Assembly (NCBI GenBank): GCA_017853455.1
Contig: JAFMJM010000047.1
Coordinates: 1-12,937, forward strand
Reading direction: 5' to 3'
Length of the DNA: 12,937 bases
DNA from: Acidimicrobiia bacterium
GTDB lineage: Bacteria > Actinomycetota > Acidimicrobiia > IMCC26256 > PALSA-555
Shown: piece after piece, positions 7,091-12,937 of the stretch
Position numbering within the stretch: the first letter of the stretch is position 1
How the letters are laid out: the number at the start of each line of letters is the position of its first letter
Translations under genes and position numbers: made by a program
The notes under the pieces: generated by a model
What the model saw: the letters and a program-made list of their open reading frames with translations, nothing else
What the model was told of the DNA's origin: nothing
Databases searched by the model: none

Positions 7091-7099
7091 AGGCTACCA
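7091..7099 (-). promoter_or_regulatory. Candidate extended -10 promoter of the rpsF operon
   Basis: The minus strand reads TGGTAGCCT, matching an extended -10 (TG-N-TANNNT). No -35 element is recognisable at the usual distance. A start near 7084 would give a leader of about 100 bases before rpsF, holding the hairpin described above. The rest of the 277-bp gap (6986-7262) shows no convincing gene. Confidence 0.33.
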
Positions 7100-7262
7100 G
7101 CCCGCCGGCCGACCCCTCCCGGGGCGCCCGGCGGCACCGTCAGCTCCGTGGTCCGGCCACCGGTCACCACCCGGCGGATCTCCTCCTGACAGAGGCCGGA
7201 CGGTGACCACTTCGACGCGGTCTGACCCGGATGACCGTACGGAGGGGGTGTGACACGGATCG

Positions 7263-7787
7263 TCAGGCCGGGCGCCGACCGACCTCCAACCGACCCTGCG
7301 GTCCGGCCCCGGGAGCGGTCTCGAGGGCGTAGCGGAAGGCCGCACCCGCCGAATAGAGGGGACAGGTGGCGTCGGTCCCGGCGCACGGCACCATCGACCG
7401 CCGCCCCACGGGTCGCCCGACGGCGTCGTAGAAGACGATGTCGAGTCCCGCCGGGACCCCGGCCATGGTGAACGACACGTCGGCGTCGGCGGCGGACCCG
7501 AAGACCAAGAGCATCCCGTCGTAGGGGGCGGCGTCGCGGCGGCCCCGCAGGCCCTGGGTGCGCTCGGCGAGGGTGTCGGCCACCACCACCGACCACGACC
7601 GGCCCCCGATCCGGACCGTGCCGGCCGTCAGCCCCGTGAAGGGCGCCGCCGCCGGCCCGGCGTCGCGCACCGGACCGGACGTCGGATCGTCGTGCCACCC
7701 GCGGGCGACGAGGATCGTGCCCACGACGGCGGCCAGGACCAGCGCCGCCACGATCCCCCAGCGGGGGACCAGACGCCGACCGGTCAC
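7263..7787 (-). CDS. DUF192 family protein with N-terminal membrane anchor
   Basis: From the GTG at 7787 the product has 174 residues. Residues about 9-28 form one hydrophobic segment after Arg residues (a signal anchor), placing the rest outside the cytoplasmic membrane. A DUF192 domain follows, with its pattern AERTQGLRGR, DGMLLVFGSA, ADVSFTMAGVPAGLDIVFYDAVG and a final YALETAPG. DUF192 proteins are small beta-rich extracytoplasmic proteins of unknown biochemical role. Two cysteines (VPCAGTDATCPLY) lie close together and could form a disulfide. The start is 4 bp after the panB stop, so the two genes are very probably co-transcribed, although no functional link is known. Confidence 0.85.
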   Translation of the reverse strand: MTGRRLVPRWGIVAALVLAAVVGTILVARGWHDDPTSGPVRDAGPAAAPFTGLTAGTVRIGGRSWSVVVADTLAERTQGLRGRRDAAPYDGMLLVFGSAADADVSFTMAGVPAGLDIVFYDAVGRPVGRRSMVPCAGTDATCPLYSAGAAFRYALETAPGAGPQGRLEVGRRPA

Positions 7788-7791
7788 GCGG

Positions 7792-8721
7792 TCACGCCGG
7801 TCGGCCGGCCTCGACCCCGTCGACCGCGTCGGCACCGGTGTCGGTGTCGGACGCCGACCGGCCGTAGACGCCGAGCAGCTCGGAGACCCCGTCGGCGGCG
7901 TGGTAGGTCTCGTCGCTCGACGGGAAGGTGCCGGCCCGCACGTCGTCGGCGAAGCGCACCAGGGCGTTGCGGGCGTCGGCGCCGAGGTCGGCGTAGCGGC
8001 GCACGAACTTCGGGCCACGCCCCTGGCCGACGTCGAGGCCCAGCAGGTCGTGGAACACCAGCACCTGCCCGTCGCAGTGCCGGCCGGCCCCGATCCCGAG
8101 GGTCGGCACGTCGATGGAGTCGGTGACCAGGCGGGCGACGGCGTCGGGCACGCACTCGAGCACCACCGCGAAGCAGCCGGCCTCGGCGAGGGCCACGGCG
8201 TCGTCGACGATGCGTCGGGCGTCGTCGAGCTCCTTGCCCTGCACCCGGAACCCGCCCAGGGCGTGGACCGACTGCGGGGTCAGACCGAGGTGGCCCATGA
8301 CCGGGATCTCGGCGTCGAGGATGGCGCGCACGGCGTCGAGGCGCTTGCGGCCGCCCTCGAGCTTGACGGCGCCGGCGCCGGCCCGCACCAGACGGGCCGC
8401 GTTGTGGACCGTGTCGGCGGTCGAGACGTGGTAGCTCATCCAGGGCAGGTCCCCCACCACCAGGGCGGCCGGCCGGGTACGGGCGACGGCACCCACGTGG
8501 TGGGCCATGTCGTCGATCGTCACCTGGAGGGTGTCCTCGTAGCCGAGGACCACGTTGGCGACCGAGTCGCCGACGAGGATGACGTCGACGCCCGCGGCGT
8601 CACACGCCCGGGCCGACGGTGCGTCGTAGGCCGTGACCATCACGACCGGCCGACCGGTCCCCTTGCGGGCGACGATCGCGGGCGCGGTGACCGCGGCGCG
8701 GGATGCGCTGCTCTCAGCCAT
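7792..8721 (-). CDS. panB: 3-methyl-2-oxobutanoate hydroxymethyltransferase (ketopantoate hydroxymethyltransferase)
   Basis: PanB transfers a hydroxymethyl group from 5,10-methylene-tetrahydrofolate to 2-oxoisovalerate, giving ketopantoate for pantothenate and CoA synthesis. The 309-residue protein has the TIM-barrel family motifs: VTAYDAPSAR, VILVGDSVANVVLGY (metal ligand Asp52), VVGDLPWMSY (Asp91), AVKLEGG (Glu122), GHLGLTPQS and VVLECVP (Glu189, the presumed base). The last 30 or so residues are an Asp/Ala-rich extension. The ATG at 8719-8721 is preceded by GGAGG about 8 bases away. It is followed after 4 bp by the DUF192 gene. panC and panD are not in this window. Confidence 0.97.
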   Translation of the reverse strand: MAESSASRAAVTAPAIVARKGTGRPVVMVTAYDAPSARACDAAGVDVILVGDSVANVVLGYEDTLQVTIDDMAHHVGAVARTRPAALVVGDLPWMSYHVSTADTVHNAARLVRAGAGAVKLEGGRKRLDAVRAILDAEIPVMGHLGLTPQSVHALGGFRVQGKELDDARRIVDDAVALAEAGCFAVVLECVPDAVARLVTDSIDVPTLGIGAGRHCDGQVLVFHDLLGLDVGQGRGPKFVRRYADLGADARNALVRFADDVRAGTFPSSDETYHAADGVSELLGVYGRSASDTDTGADAVDGVEAGRPA

Positions 8722-8770
8722 GGTGGTGCCTCCGCCGTCCAGGGCACGAGCGGCTCCCGGCGACGACGCC

Positions 8771-8799
8771 AGCGTACAGAAACCGAGCGGACGGGTCCA
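8771..8799 (-). promoter_or_regulatory. Candidate panB promoter
   Basis: On the minus strand, TGGACC (8799-8794, four of six to TTGACA) is followed after 17 bases by TACGCT (8776-8771, fits TANNNT). The predicted start near 8764 would leave a leader of about 43 bases with the GGAGG ribosome binding site. Confidence 0.42.
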
Positions 8800-8835
8800 C
8801 CCCCGAGTCCCCCGGGTCCCGCCGATCGCGACCGG

Positions 8836-9198
8836 TCAGCCGGCGTGGCGGCGCCCGTGGAGCTCGCGGCGGTGGAGGTGGTTCCAGCCGCAGTCGGGGC
8901 AGACCTCGACCACGTAGCGCCAGAACTCCTCGTGGGTCCGGGCCAGCTGGGCCAGCTCGGCGTCGTCGATGCAGCGCCCGTTGGCCTTGCGGAGGGCGTC
9001 GCCGTAGACGTACGAGACCAGGACCAGGTCGGGCCCGGAGCAGACCGGGCAGTCGGCGTCGAGGTGGTCGCCGGCGTTGCGGGCCGCCCGCAGGAGCTCG
9101 GGCTGGGCGTCGCAGACGTCGAGGCGGGTCAGGCGACCCGTTCGCAGGTCCCGGAGGACGGCCCGCCGGGCCAGGGCGAAGTCGACGTGGCGACGCAC
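8836..9198 (-). CDS. DUF5318 family protein (Rv0049-like), two CxxC pairs
   Basis: From GTG 9198 the product has 120 residues. It matches the actinobacterial DUF5318 family: an N-terminal VDFALARRAVLRDL helix, VCDAQPELLRAARNAG, then CPVC (Cys50/53), VSYVYGDAL, EEFWRYVVEVC and CPDCGWNHL (Cys100/103). The two CxxC pairs probably form a zinc ribbon. The function is unknown, but the gene sits between the ino1 side and the rpsF side of the origin region in mycobacteria too, so its place is conserved. The frame is open to 9297, but that stretch crosses the palindromic operator, so the later GTG is chosen. Confidence 0.85.
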   Translation of the reverse strand: MRRHVDFALARRAVLRDLRTGRLTRLDVCDAQPELLRAARNAGDHLDADCPVCSGPDLVLVSYVYGDALRKANGRCIDDAELAQLARTHEEFWRYVVEVCPDCGWNHLHRRELHGRRHAG

Positions 9199-9204
9199 GG
9201 GCGG

Positions 9205-9210
9205 AGTGTA
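9205..9210 (-). promoter_or_regulatory. Candidate -10 of the DUF5318 gene, leaderless type
   Basis: The minus strand reads TACACT (fits TANNNT) ending 6 bases before the GTG start, the spacing expected for a leaderless transcript. No clear -35 is visible. The PadR-type operator lies just upstream. Confidence 0.4.
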
Positions 9211-9230
9211 TGAGGGCCCGACCCGGGTCC

Positions 9231-9284
9231 GGAACGCGATAGTCCGATATATCGCTCCGATATATCGACGTGTGCTATCGTTCC
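9231..9284. promoter_or_regulatory. Tandem palindromic operator, probable PadR binding site
   Basis: Two perfect CGATATATCG palindromes lie at 9245-9254 and 9258-9267, as 12-bp direct repeats of TCCGATATATCG offset by 13 bp. They are framed by an imperfect larger dyad: GGAACGCGATAG (9231-9242) against CTATCGTTCC (9275-9284). This is the most AT-rich spot in the window and sits between the divergent DUF5318 and padR-ino1 genes. PadR-family proteins usually bind such AT-containing palindromes upstream of their own gene. Confidence 0.72.
9273..9281 (+). promoter_or_regulatory. Candidate extended -10 of the padR-ino1 operon
   Basis: TG-C-TATCGT matches an extended -10 and begins 5 bp after the second CGATATATCG palindrome, which would therefore lie between -35 and -10. 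Binding there would block RNA polymerase. No good -35 is seen. The predicted leader to the padR ATG is about 50 bases. Confidence 0.35.
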
Positions 9285-9338
9285 CACCGCACGACACCCT
9301 CCCCCCGTCCGCCGACCGACCCCGTCCCGGAGCCCCGC

Positions 9339-10022
9339 ATGCTCGAGATCGCCGTCCTGGGCCTCCTCAAGGAGCAGCCCCTCCACGGCTACGAGCTCAA
9401 GAAGCGCCTCGGCGAGACGCTGGGGTTCCTCTGGGGCGTGTCGTACGGGTCGCTGTACCCGGCGCTGCGCCGGCTCGAGCGCGACGGGTCGATCGAGGTC
9501 GTCGACGAGCCGGCCCCGCGCCCCGTCGCCGCCACCGGATCGCTCAAGGGTGACCTCGCCGCCGCCCGCCGGGCCGGAGCCCGGCCGGCCAAGCCGTCCC
9601 GCCGGACCCGCAAGGCGTACCGCATCACCCCCGCCGGCGAGCAGCGCTTCGTGGAGCTGCTCCTCGCCGACGACCCCCACGCCGACGAGGAGAAGGCCTT
9701 CGCCCTCAAGCTGGCCTTCTGCTCGTACGTGCCCGAGGCGGCCCGGATCGAGCTCCTCGAGCGGCGCCGCGCCGTGCTCGTGACGCGCCTCGAGCGCGCC
9801 GGTCGGACCGAGCGCGCCCCGGGCGACCGCTACAGCCGGGCGCTCTTCGAGCACCGCACCCGTTCCACGCAGCGCGACCTCGAGTGGGTCGACGAGCTGA
9901 TCGCGGCCGAGCGCACGGGCGAGCCCGTGTCCGCGGCCTCCGACGGGCCGGCCGATGCCGGTCCGACCGCGGCACCCGCCGCCGAACCCGTTCCCGAAGT
10001 CCAGGAAGGAGCCACCCGATGA
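9339..10022 (+). CDS. PadR family transcriptional regulator (Rv0047c-like)
   Basis: The 227-residue product starts with a PadR winged helix: MLEIAVLGLLKEQPLHGYEL, then GVSYGSLYPALRRLERDGSIE, then KAYRITPAGEQRF. A helical C-terminal part (about 105-190) for dimerisation follows, then an Ala/Pro-rich tail. Between the recognition helix and the wing lies an unusual insert of about 35 residues (56-91) rich in Ala, Arg and Pro. ATG 9339 has GGAG about 7 bases upstream; the open frame back to GTG 9270 would use the promoter as coding DNA. Its TGA overlaps the ino1 ATG (ATGA). The mycobacterial pair Rv0047c-ino1 has the same arrangement, so it probably controls itself and ino1. The effector is unknown. 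Confidence 0.9.
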   Translation: MLEIAVLGLLKEQPLHGYELKKRLGETLGFLWGVSYGSLYPALRRLERDGSIEVVDEPAPRPVAATGSLKGDLAAARRAGARPAKPSRRTRKAYRITPAGEQRFVELLLADDPHADEEKAFALKLAFCSYVPEAARIELLERRRAVLVTRLERAGRTERAPGDRYSRALFEHRTRSTQRDLEWVDELIAAERTGEPVSAASDGPADAGPTAAPAAEPVPEVQEGATR

Positions 10023-11095
10023 GCAAGTCCGTGCGTGTCGCCATCGCCGGCGTCGGCAACTGTGCGAGCAGCCTCGTGCAGGGCGTCGAGTACTACCGGA
10101 ACGCCGCCCCCGACGAGGCCGTCCCCGGCCTGATGCACGTCGTGCTCGGCGGCTACCACGTCGGTGACGTCGAGTTCGTCGCCGCCTTCGACGTCGACGC
10201 CGACAAGGTCGGGCTCGACCTCGGCAAGGCCGTCTTCGCCGGCCCCAACAACACGGTGAAGTTCGCCGACGTCCCCGACCTCGGCGTGACCGTGCAGCGG
10301 GCACCGACCTTCGACGGGCTCGGCTACTACTACCGCGAGGTCGTCGAGGAGTCGCCGGCCGAGCCGGTCGACGTCGCCCAGGCCCTGCGCGACTCCGGTG
10401 CCGACGTGCTGGTGTCGTACCTGCCGGTCGGGTCCGAGGAGGCGCAGCGCCACTACGCCCAGGCGTGCCTCGACGCCGGCGTGGCGTTCGTCAACGCCAT
10501 TCCCGTGTTCATCGCGAGCGACCCCGAGTGGGCCGCCAAGTTCGAGGCCGCCAAGGTCCCGATCGTCGGTGACGACATCAAGAGCCAGGTCGGCGCCACG
10601 ATCGTGCACCGCATCCTGGCCCGTCTGTTCGAGGACCGCGGCATGGCCCTCGACCACACGTACCAGCTGAACTTCGGCGGCAACATGGACTTCAAGAACA
10701 TGCTGGAGCGCACGCGCCTGCAGTCGAAGAAGATCTCGAAGACCCAGTCGGTGACCAGCCAGATCACCCAGGGCATCGACGCCACCGACGTCCACATCGG
10801 CCCGTCCGACCACGTCCCGTGGCTCGACGACCGCAAGTGGGCCTACATCCGCCTCGAGGGCCGCAACTTCGGTGACGTGCCGCTCAACGTCGAGCTCAAG
10901 CTCGAGGTGTGGGACTCGCCGAACTCCGCCGGTGTCATCATCGACGCCGTCCGGTGCGCCAAGGTCGCCCTCGACCAGGGCATCGGCGGCCCGCTCCTCG
11001 GCCCGTCGGCCTACTTCATGAAGTCGCCGCCGGTGCAGTACCGCGACGAGGAGGCCCGGGTCATGGTGGAGGAGTTCGCCGCCAGCCAGGACTGA
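10019..11095 (+). CDS. ino1: Inositol-3-phosphate synthase (myo-inositol-1-phosphate synthase)
   Basis: Ino1 converts glucose 6-phosphate to 1D-myo-inositol 3-phosphate with bound NAD+. In actinobacteria this feeds phosphatidylinositol lipids and mycothiol. The 358-residue protein is of the short actinobacterial type (mycobacterial Ino1 is similar). Visible motifs are the nucleotide-binding VAIAGVGNCASSL (GxGxC at 11-15), VSYLPVGSEEAQ, GDDIKSQVGATIVHR, NFGGNMDFKNML, KTQSV, VHIGPSDHVPWL and DSPNSAGVIIDAVRCAKVA. ATG 10019 has AAGGAG 8 bases upstream and overlaps the padR stop by 4 bp. The frame is open further upstream, but only within padR. Confidence 0.97.
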   Translation: MSKSVRVAIAGVGNCASSLVQGVEYYRNAAPDEAVPGLMHVVLGGYHVGDVEFVAAFDVDADKVGLDLGKAVFAGPNNTVKFADVPDLGVTVQRAPTFDGLGYYYREVVEESPAEPVDVAQALRDSGADVLVSYLPVGSEEAQRHYAQACLDAGVAFVNAIPVFIASDPEWAAKFEAAKVPIVGDDIKSQVGATIVHRILARLFEDRGMALDHTYQLNFGGNMDFKNMLERTRLQSKKISKTQSVTSQITQGIDATDVHIGPSDHVPWLDDRKWAYIRLEGRNFGDVPLNVELKLEVWDSPNSAGVIIDAVRCAKVALDQGIGGPLLGPSAYFMKSPPVQYRDEEARVMVEEFAASQD

Positions 11096-11132
11096 TCCGC
11101 CCCGGCCCCGAGCCGGAACCCGCCCGACCGTC

Positions 11133-11167
11133 CGGGGCCTCGTCGCGATTCAGCCGACGAGGCCCCG
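11133..11167. terminator. Perfect 13-bp hairpin between convergent ino1 and pcnB
   Basis: The arms 11133-11145 and 11155-11167 are exactly complementary over 13 bp, with a 9-base loop. It starts 38 bases after the ino1 stop. The pcnB stop codon (11150-11152) lies in the loop, so the right arm encodes the last pcnB residues. There is no T-run on either strand. A two-way terminator is the natural reading. Confidence 0.68.
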
Positions 11168-12550
11168 TTCGCGTGCCCACCCGTCGAGGTGGGCGAACGC
11201 CTCGTCCTCGGTCATCGGTCCCTCGTCGAGGCGGAGGTCGAGCAGGAACTCGAGGGCGTCGCCCACGACCCGACCGGGCGCGACGCCGAGGTGGTCCATC
11301 ACCTGTCGGCCGTCGAGCGGCGGGCGGATGGCGTCGAGCTCCTCCTGCTCGCGCAACTCGGCGATGCGCCGCTCGAGGTCGTCCATCCGCCGCGCGAGCG
11401 CGGCGGCCCGCTTCGGATTGCGGGTGGTGCAGTCGCAGCGCTGCAGGTGGTTCAGCTCGTCGAGCAGGTCGCCGGCGTCGCGCACGTAGCGGCGCACCGC
11501 CTTGTCGGTCCAGCCCATGGCGTAGGTGTGGATCCGCAGGTGGAGGTACACGAGCTGGGTGACGTCGGCCACGACGTCGGTCGGGTAGCGCAGCGCCTTG
11601 AGCCGCTCCTCGGTCATGCGGGCGCCGACCACCTCGTGGTGGTGGAACGACACCCCGCCCTTGCCCTTCTCGAACGAGCGGGTGCGGGGCTTGCCGACGT
11701 CGTGGAACAGGGCGGCGAGGCGCACCAGCAGCTCGGGGCGGGTGTTTCGCACCACGGCGATGGTGTGGGCGAGCACGTCCTTGTGGGTGTGGATCGGGTC
11801 CTGCTCGAGCCGCATGGCGTTGAGCTCCGGCAGGAACTGGTCGGAGAGCGCGGTCTCGCAGAGGAGCCACAGGCCGGCCGTCGGATCGTCGGCGAGGAGG
11901 AGCTTCGAGAGCTCGTCGCGGATCCGCTCGGCGCTCACGATCTCCATCCGGTGCCCGAGCGTGCGGATCGCGTCGAGCAGCTCGGGGACGGGCGTCAACC
12001 CGAGTTGCGCCACGAACCGCGCCGCGCGCAGCATCCGCAGCGGGTCGTCCTCGAAGGAGATCTCGGCCGAGAGCGGCGTGCGCAGCACCTTCGTCGCGAG
12101 GTCGACGGCACCGTCGTGCGGGTCGAGGAACGCCGGCTCGGGGATGGCGAGCGCCATGGCGTTGACGGTGAAGTCGCGCCGCGAGAGGTCGGTGAGGATG
12201 TCGTCGGAGTAGCGGACCTCGGGCTTGCGGCTCTCGGGCCGGTAGACCTCCGCCCGGTAGGTGGTGACCTCGAAGGTCCGCCCGGCCTTGACCGCCCCGA
12301 CCGTGCCGAAGGCCCGGCCCGCCAGCCAGACGGTGTCGGCCCAGTCGCCGAGGATCGCCTCCACCGCGTCCGGCCGGGCCGAGGTCGCGATGTCGATGTC
12401 GCGGCCCGTGAGGTCGAGGTCGAGGAAGGCGTCGCGGACCGTGCCGCCGACCAGGTACGCCTCGTGGCCACCGGCGGCGAGACGCTCCCCGAGCTCGCGG
12501 ACCGGGGAACCGGCCTCGTAGAAGGGCGTCAGACGGGCCGGCACGTGCAC
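11150..12550 (-). CDS. pcnB: CCA-adding enzyme / polynucleotide adenylyltransferase family (tRNA nucleotidyltransferase)
   Basis: The 466-residue protein is a class II nucleotidyltransferase. Visible motifs are YLVGGTVRDAFL, RDIDIAT with the metal-binding Asp pair, EVTTYRAE, LSRRDFTVNAMAL and DPLRMLRAARFVAQLGL. A C-terminal HD domain has HTHKDVLAHT, ALFHDVGKPRTRSF and FHHHEVVGA. Mycobacterial PcnA (Rv3907c), which adds CCA ends to tRNA, has the same architecture and length, so CCA addition is the likely job (alternative symbol cca). The GTG at 12550 is chosen, with GTG 12544 as an alternative; upstream residues in the open frame are not family-like. A CACAAT -10-like element ends about 5 bases before the start, so the mRNA may be leaderless. 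It is divergent from the DUF6049-like gene. Confidence 0.94.
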   Translation of the reverse strand: MHVPARLTPFYEAGSPVRELGERLAAGGHEAYLVGGTVRDAFLDLDLTGRDIDIATSARPDAVEAILGDWADTVWLAGRAFGTVGAVKAGRTFEVTTYRAEVYRPESRKPEVRYSDDILTDLSRRDFTVNAMALAIPEPAFLDPHDGAVDLATKVLRTPLSAEISFEDDPLRMLRAARFVAQLGLTPVPELLDAIRTLGHRMEIVSAERIRDELSKLLLADDPTAGLWLLCETALSDQFLPELNAMRLEQDPIHTHKDVLAHTIAVVRNTRPELLVRLAALFHDVGKPRTRSFEKGKGGVSFHHHEVVGARMTEERLKALRYPTDVVADVTQLVYLHLRIHTYAMGWTDKAVRRYVRDAGDLLDELNHLQRCDCTTRNPKRAAALARRMDDLERRIAELREQEELDAIRPPLDGRQVMDHLGVAPGRVVGDALEFLLDLRLDEGPMTEDEAFAHLDGWARERGLVG

Positions 12551-12608
12551 GCCGCCATTGTGGCGTGCGGTCGGCCCGGATCGGCGATGGCCGGAGCGGG
12601 CCCGTCGG

Positions 12609-12614
12609 TAGCCT
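12609..12614 (+). promoter_or_regulatory. Candidate -10 of the DUF6049-like gene, leaderless type
   Basis: TAGCCT fits TANNNT and ends 6 bases before the GTG at 12621, the spacing expected of a leaderless actinobacterial transcript. The same hexamer serves as the candidate -10 upstream of rpsF. No -35 is obvious in the 70-bp divergent gap. Confidence 0.38.
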
Positions 12615-12620
12615 TGACCG

Positions 12621-12937
12621 GTGCCGCGACCCCGGGCGAGAGCCGCCTCCGCAGTGGTGGTCGTGCTGCTCGCCCTCGGGCTGACCGGTGCCGGCGCCGG
12701 CGTGGGGGGAGCGGCCCCGACCGATCCGGCCCCCACCACCGCCCGCCTGGCGCTCGTCGCCCAGGATCCGTGGACCCCGGTCGGCGGCGACCTCACCTTC
12801 CGCCTCGCGGTCGCCGACGCGCCGACCGCCACCTCGGTGAGCATCACCGCCCACCAGGGGGTGACCAGCCGCAAGGGCTACGAGACCGCCATGGCCGACG
12901 GCAACGCCGGACCGGTCCTGTCGCAGGTGGGCATCCC
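12621..12937 (+). CDS. Secreted protein, probable DUF6049 family (Rv3909-like), 5' part only
   Basis: The frame opens at GTG 12621 and runs off the end after 105 complete codons. It begins with a clear signal peptide: MPRPRARAAS, a hydrophobic core VVVVLLALGLTGAGAG, and a probable cleavage near GGAAP. The mature part (LALVAQDPWTPVGGDLTFRLAV) resembles the start of the actinobacterial DUF6049 / Rv3909 proteins, which lie next to pcnA and mviN in mycobacteria. The divergent position beside pcnB supports that. Too little is present to be certain of the family, and the function is unknown; mviN would be expected to follow outside the window. Confidence 0.65.
   Translation, partial: MPRPRARAASAVVVVLLALGLTGAGAGVGGAAPTDPAPTTARLALVAQDPWTPVGGDLTFRLAVADAPTATSVSITAHQGVTSRKGYETAMADGNAGPVLSQVGI

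Noticed and set aside
6986..7262. Possible small gene upstream of rpsF (minus strand, after an AGGAGGAG followed by GTG)
   Set aside because: The frame runs without a stop into rpsF in the wrong phase, gives an Arg/Pro/Gly-rich peptide and matches nothing I recognise. The gap is better explained as promoter and leader.
1..12937. Mobile element, CRISPR array, tRNA or defence system
   Set aside because: No terminal repeats, transposase motifs, regularly spaced repeats or tRNA-like folds were seen, and base composition is uniform apart from the short operator.

Overview
The window is about 13 kb of very GC-rich DNA, dense with genes and using many GTG starts. Gene content and order point to an actinobacterium, and the best guess is a deep-branching group such as the class Acidimicrobiia; that class assignment is inference. 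The rpsF-ssb-rpsR-rplI-dnaB block, a DUF5318 gene, and a PadR gene followed by ino1 lie in the same relative order and orientation as on one side of the mycobacterial origin. pcnB/cca with a divergent DUF6049-like secreted protein belongs to the other side of that origin. I see no phage, IS, CRISPR, tRNA or rRNA sequence.

Left part (1-3437). The 3' end of a flavin-dependent (SsuD/LLM-type) monooxygenase is followed by a DMT-type membrane protein and a 12-helix-type MFS permease, all on the plus strand. A convergent minus-strand gene encodes an Ntn hydrolase of the choloylglycine hydrolase / penicillin V acylase family with all its catalytic residues recognisable.

Centre (3487-6985, minus strand). 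This is the replication and ribosome cluster, read from right to left: rpsF, ssb, rpsR, rplI, dnaB. rpsR and rplI overlap by 4 bp (ATGA), and rpsR carries an unusual acidic C-terminal tail of about 45 residues. Between rplI and dnaB lies a 289-bp gap with a nested hairpin, probably the end of the ribosomal operon. It also holds an array of DnaA-box-like sequences, including a perfect TTGTCCACA, just upstream of dnaB. The 277 bp upstream of rpsF hold a candidate extended -10 promoter and a structured leader next to a strong Shine-Dalgarno sequence.

Right part (7263-12937). panB and a membrane-anchored DUF192 protein form a minus-strand pair. The DUF5318 zinc-ribbon-like gene is divergent from a padR-ino1 operon (ATGA overlap). 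The space between them carries two CGATATATCG palindromes inside a larger dyad, probably the PadR operator. ino1 converges on pcnB/cca across a 13-bp perfect hairpin. A signal-peptide protein (DUF6049-like) starts divergently from pcnB and runs off the end.

This is mainly a core-genome region. The parts worth a second look are regulatory: the DnaA-box array at dnaB, the PadR/ino1 operator unit and the elongated S18. I found no clear evidence for a new defence or mobile system.
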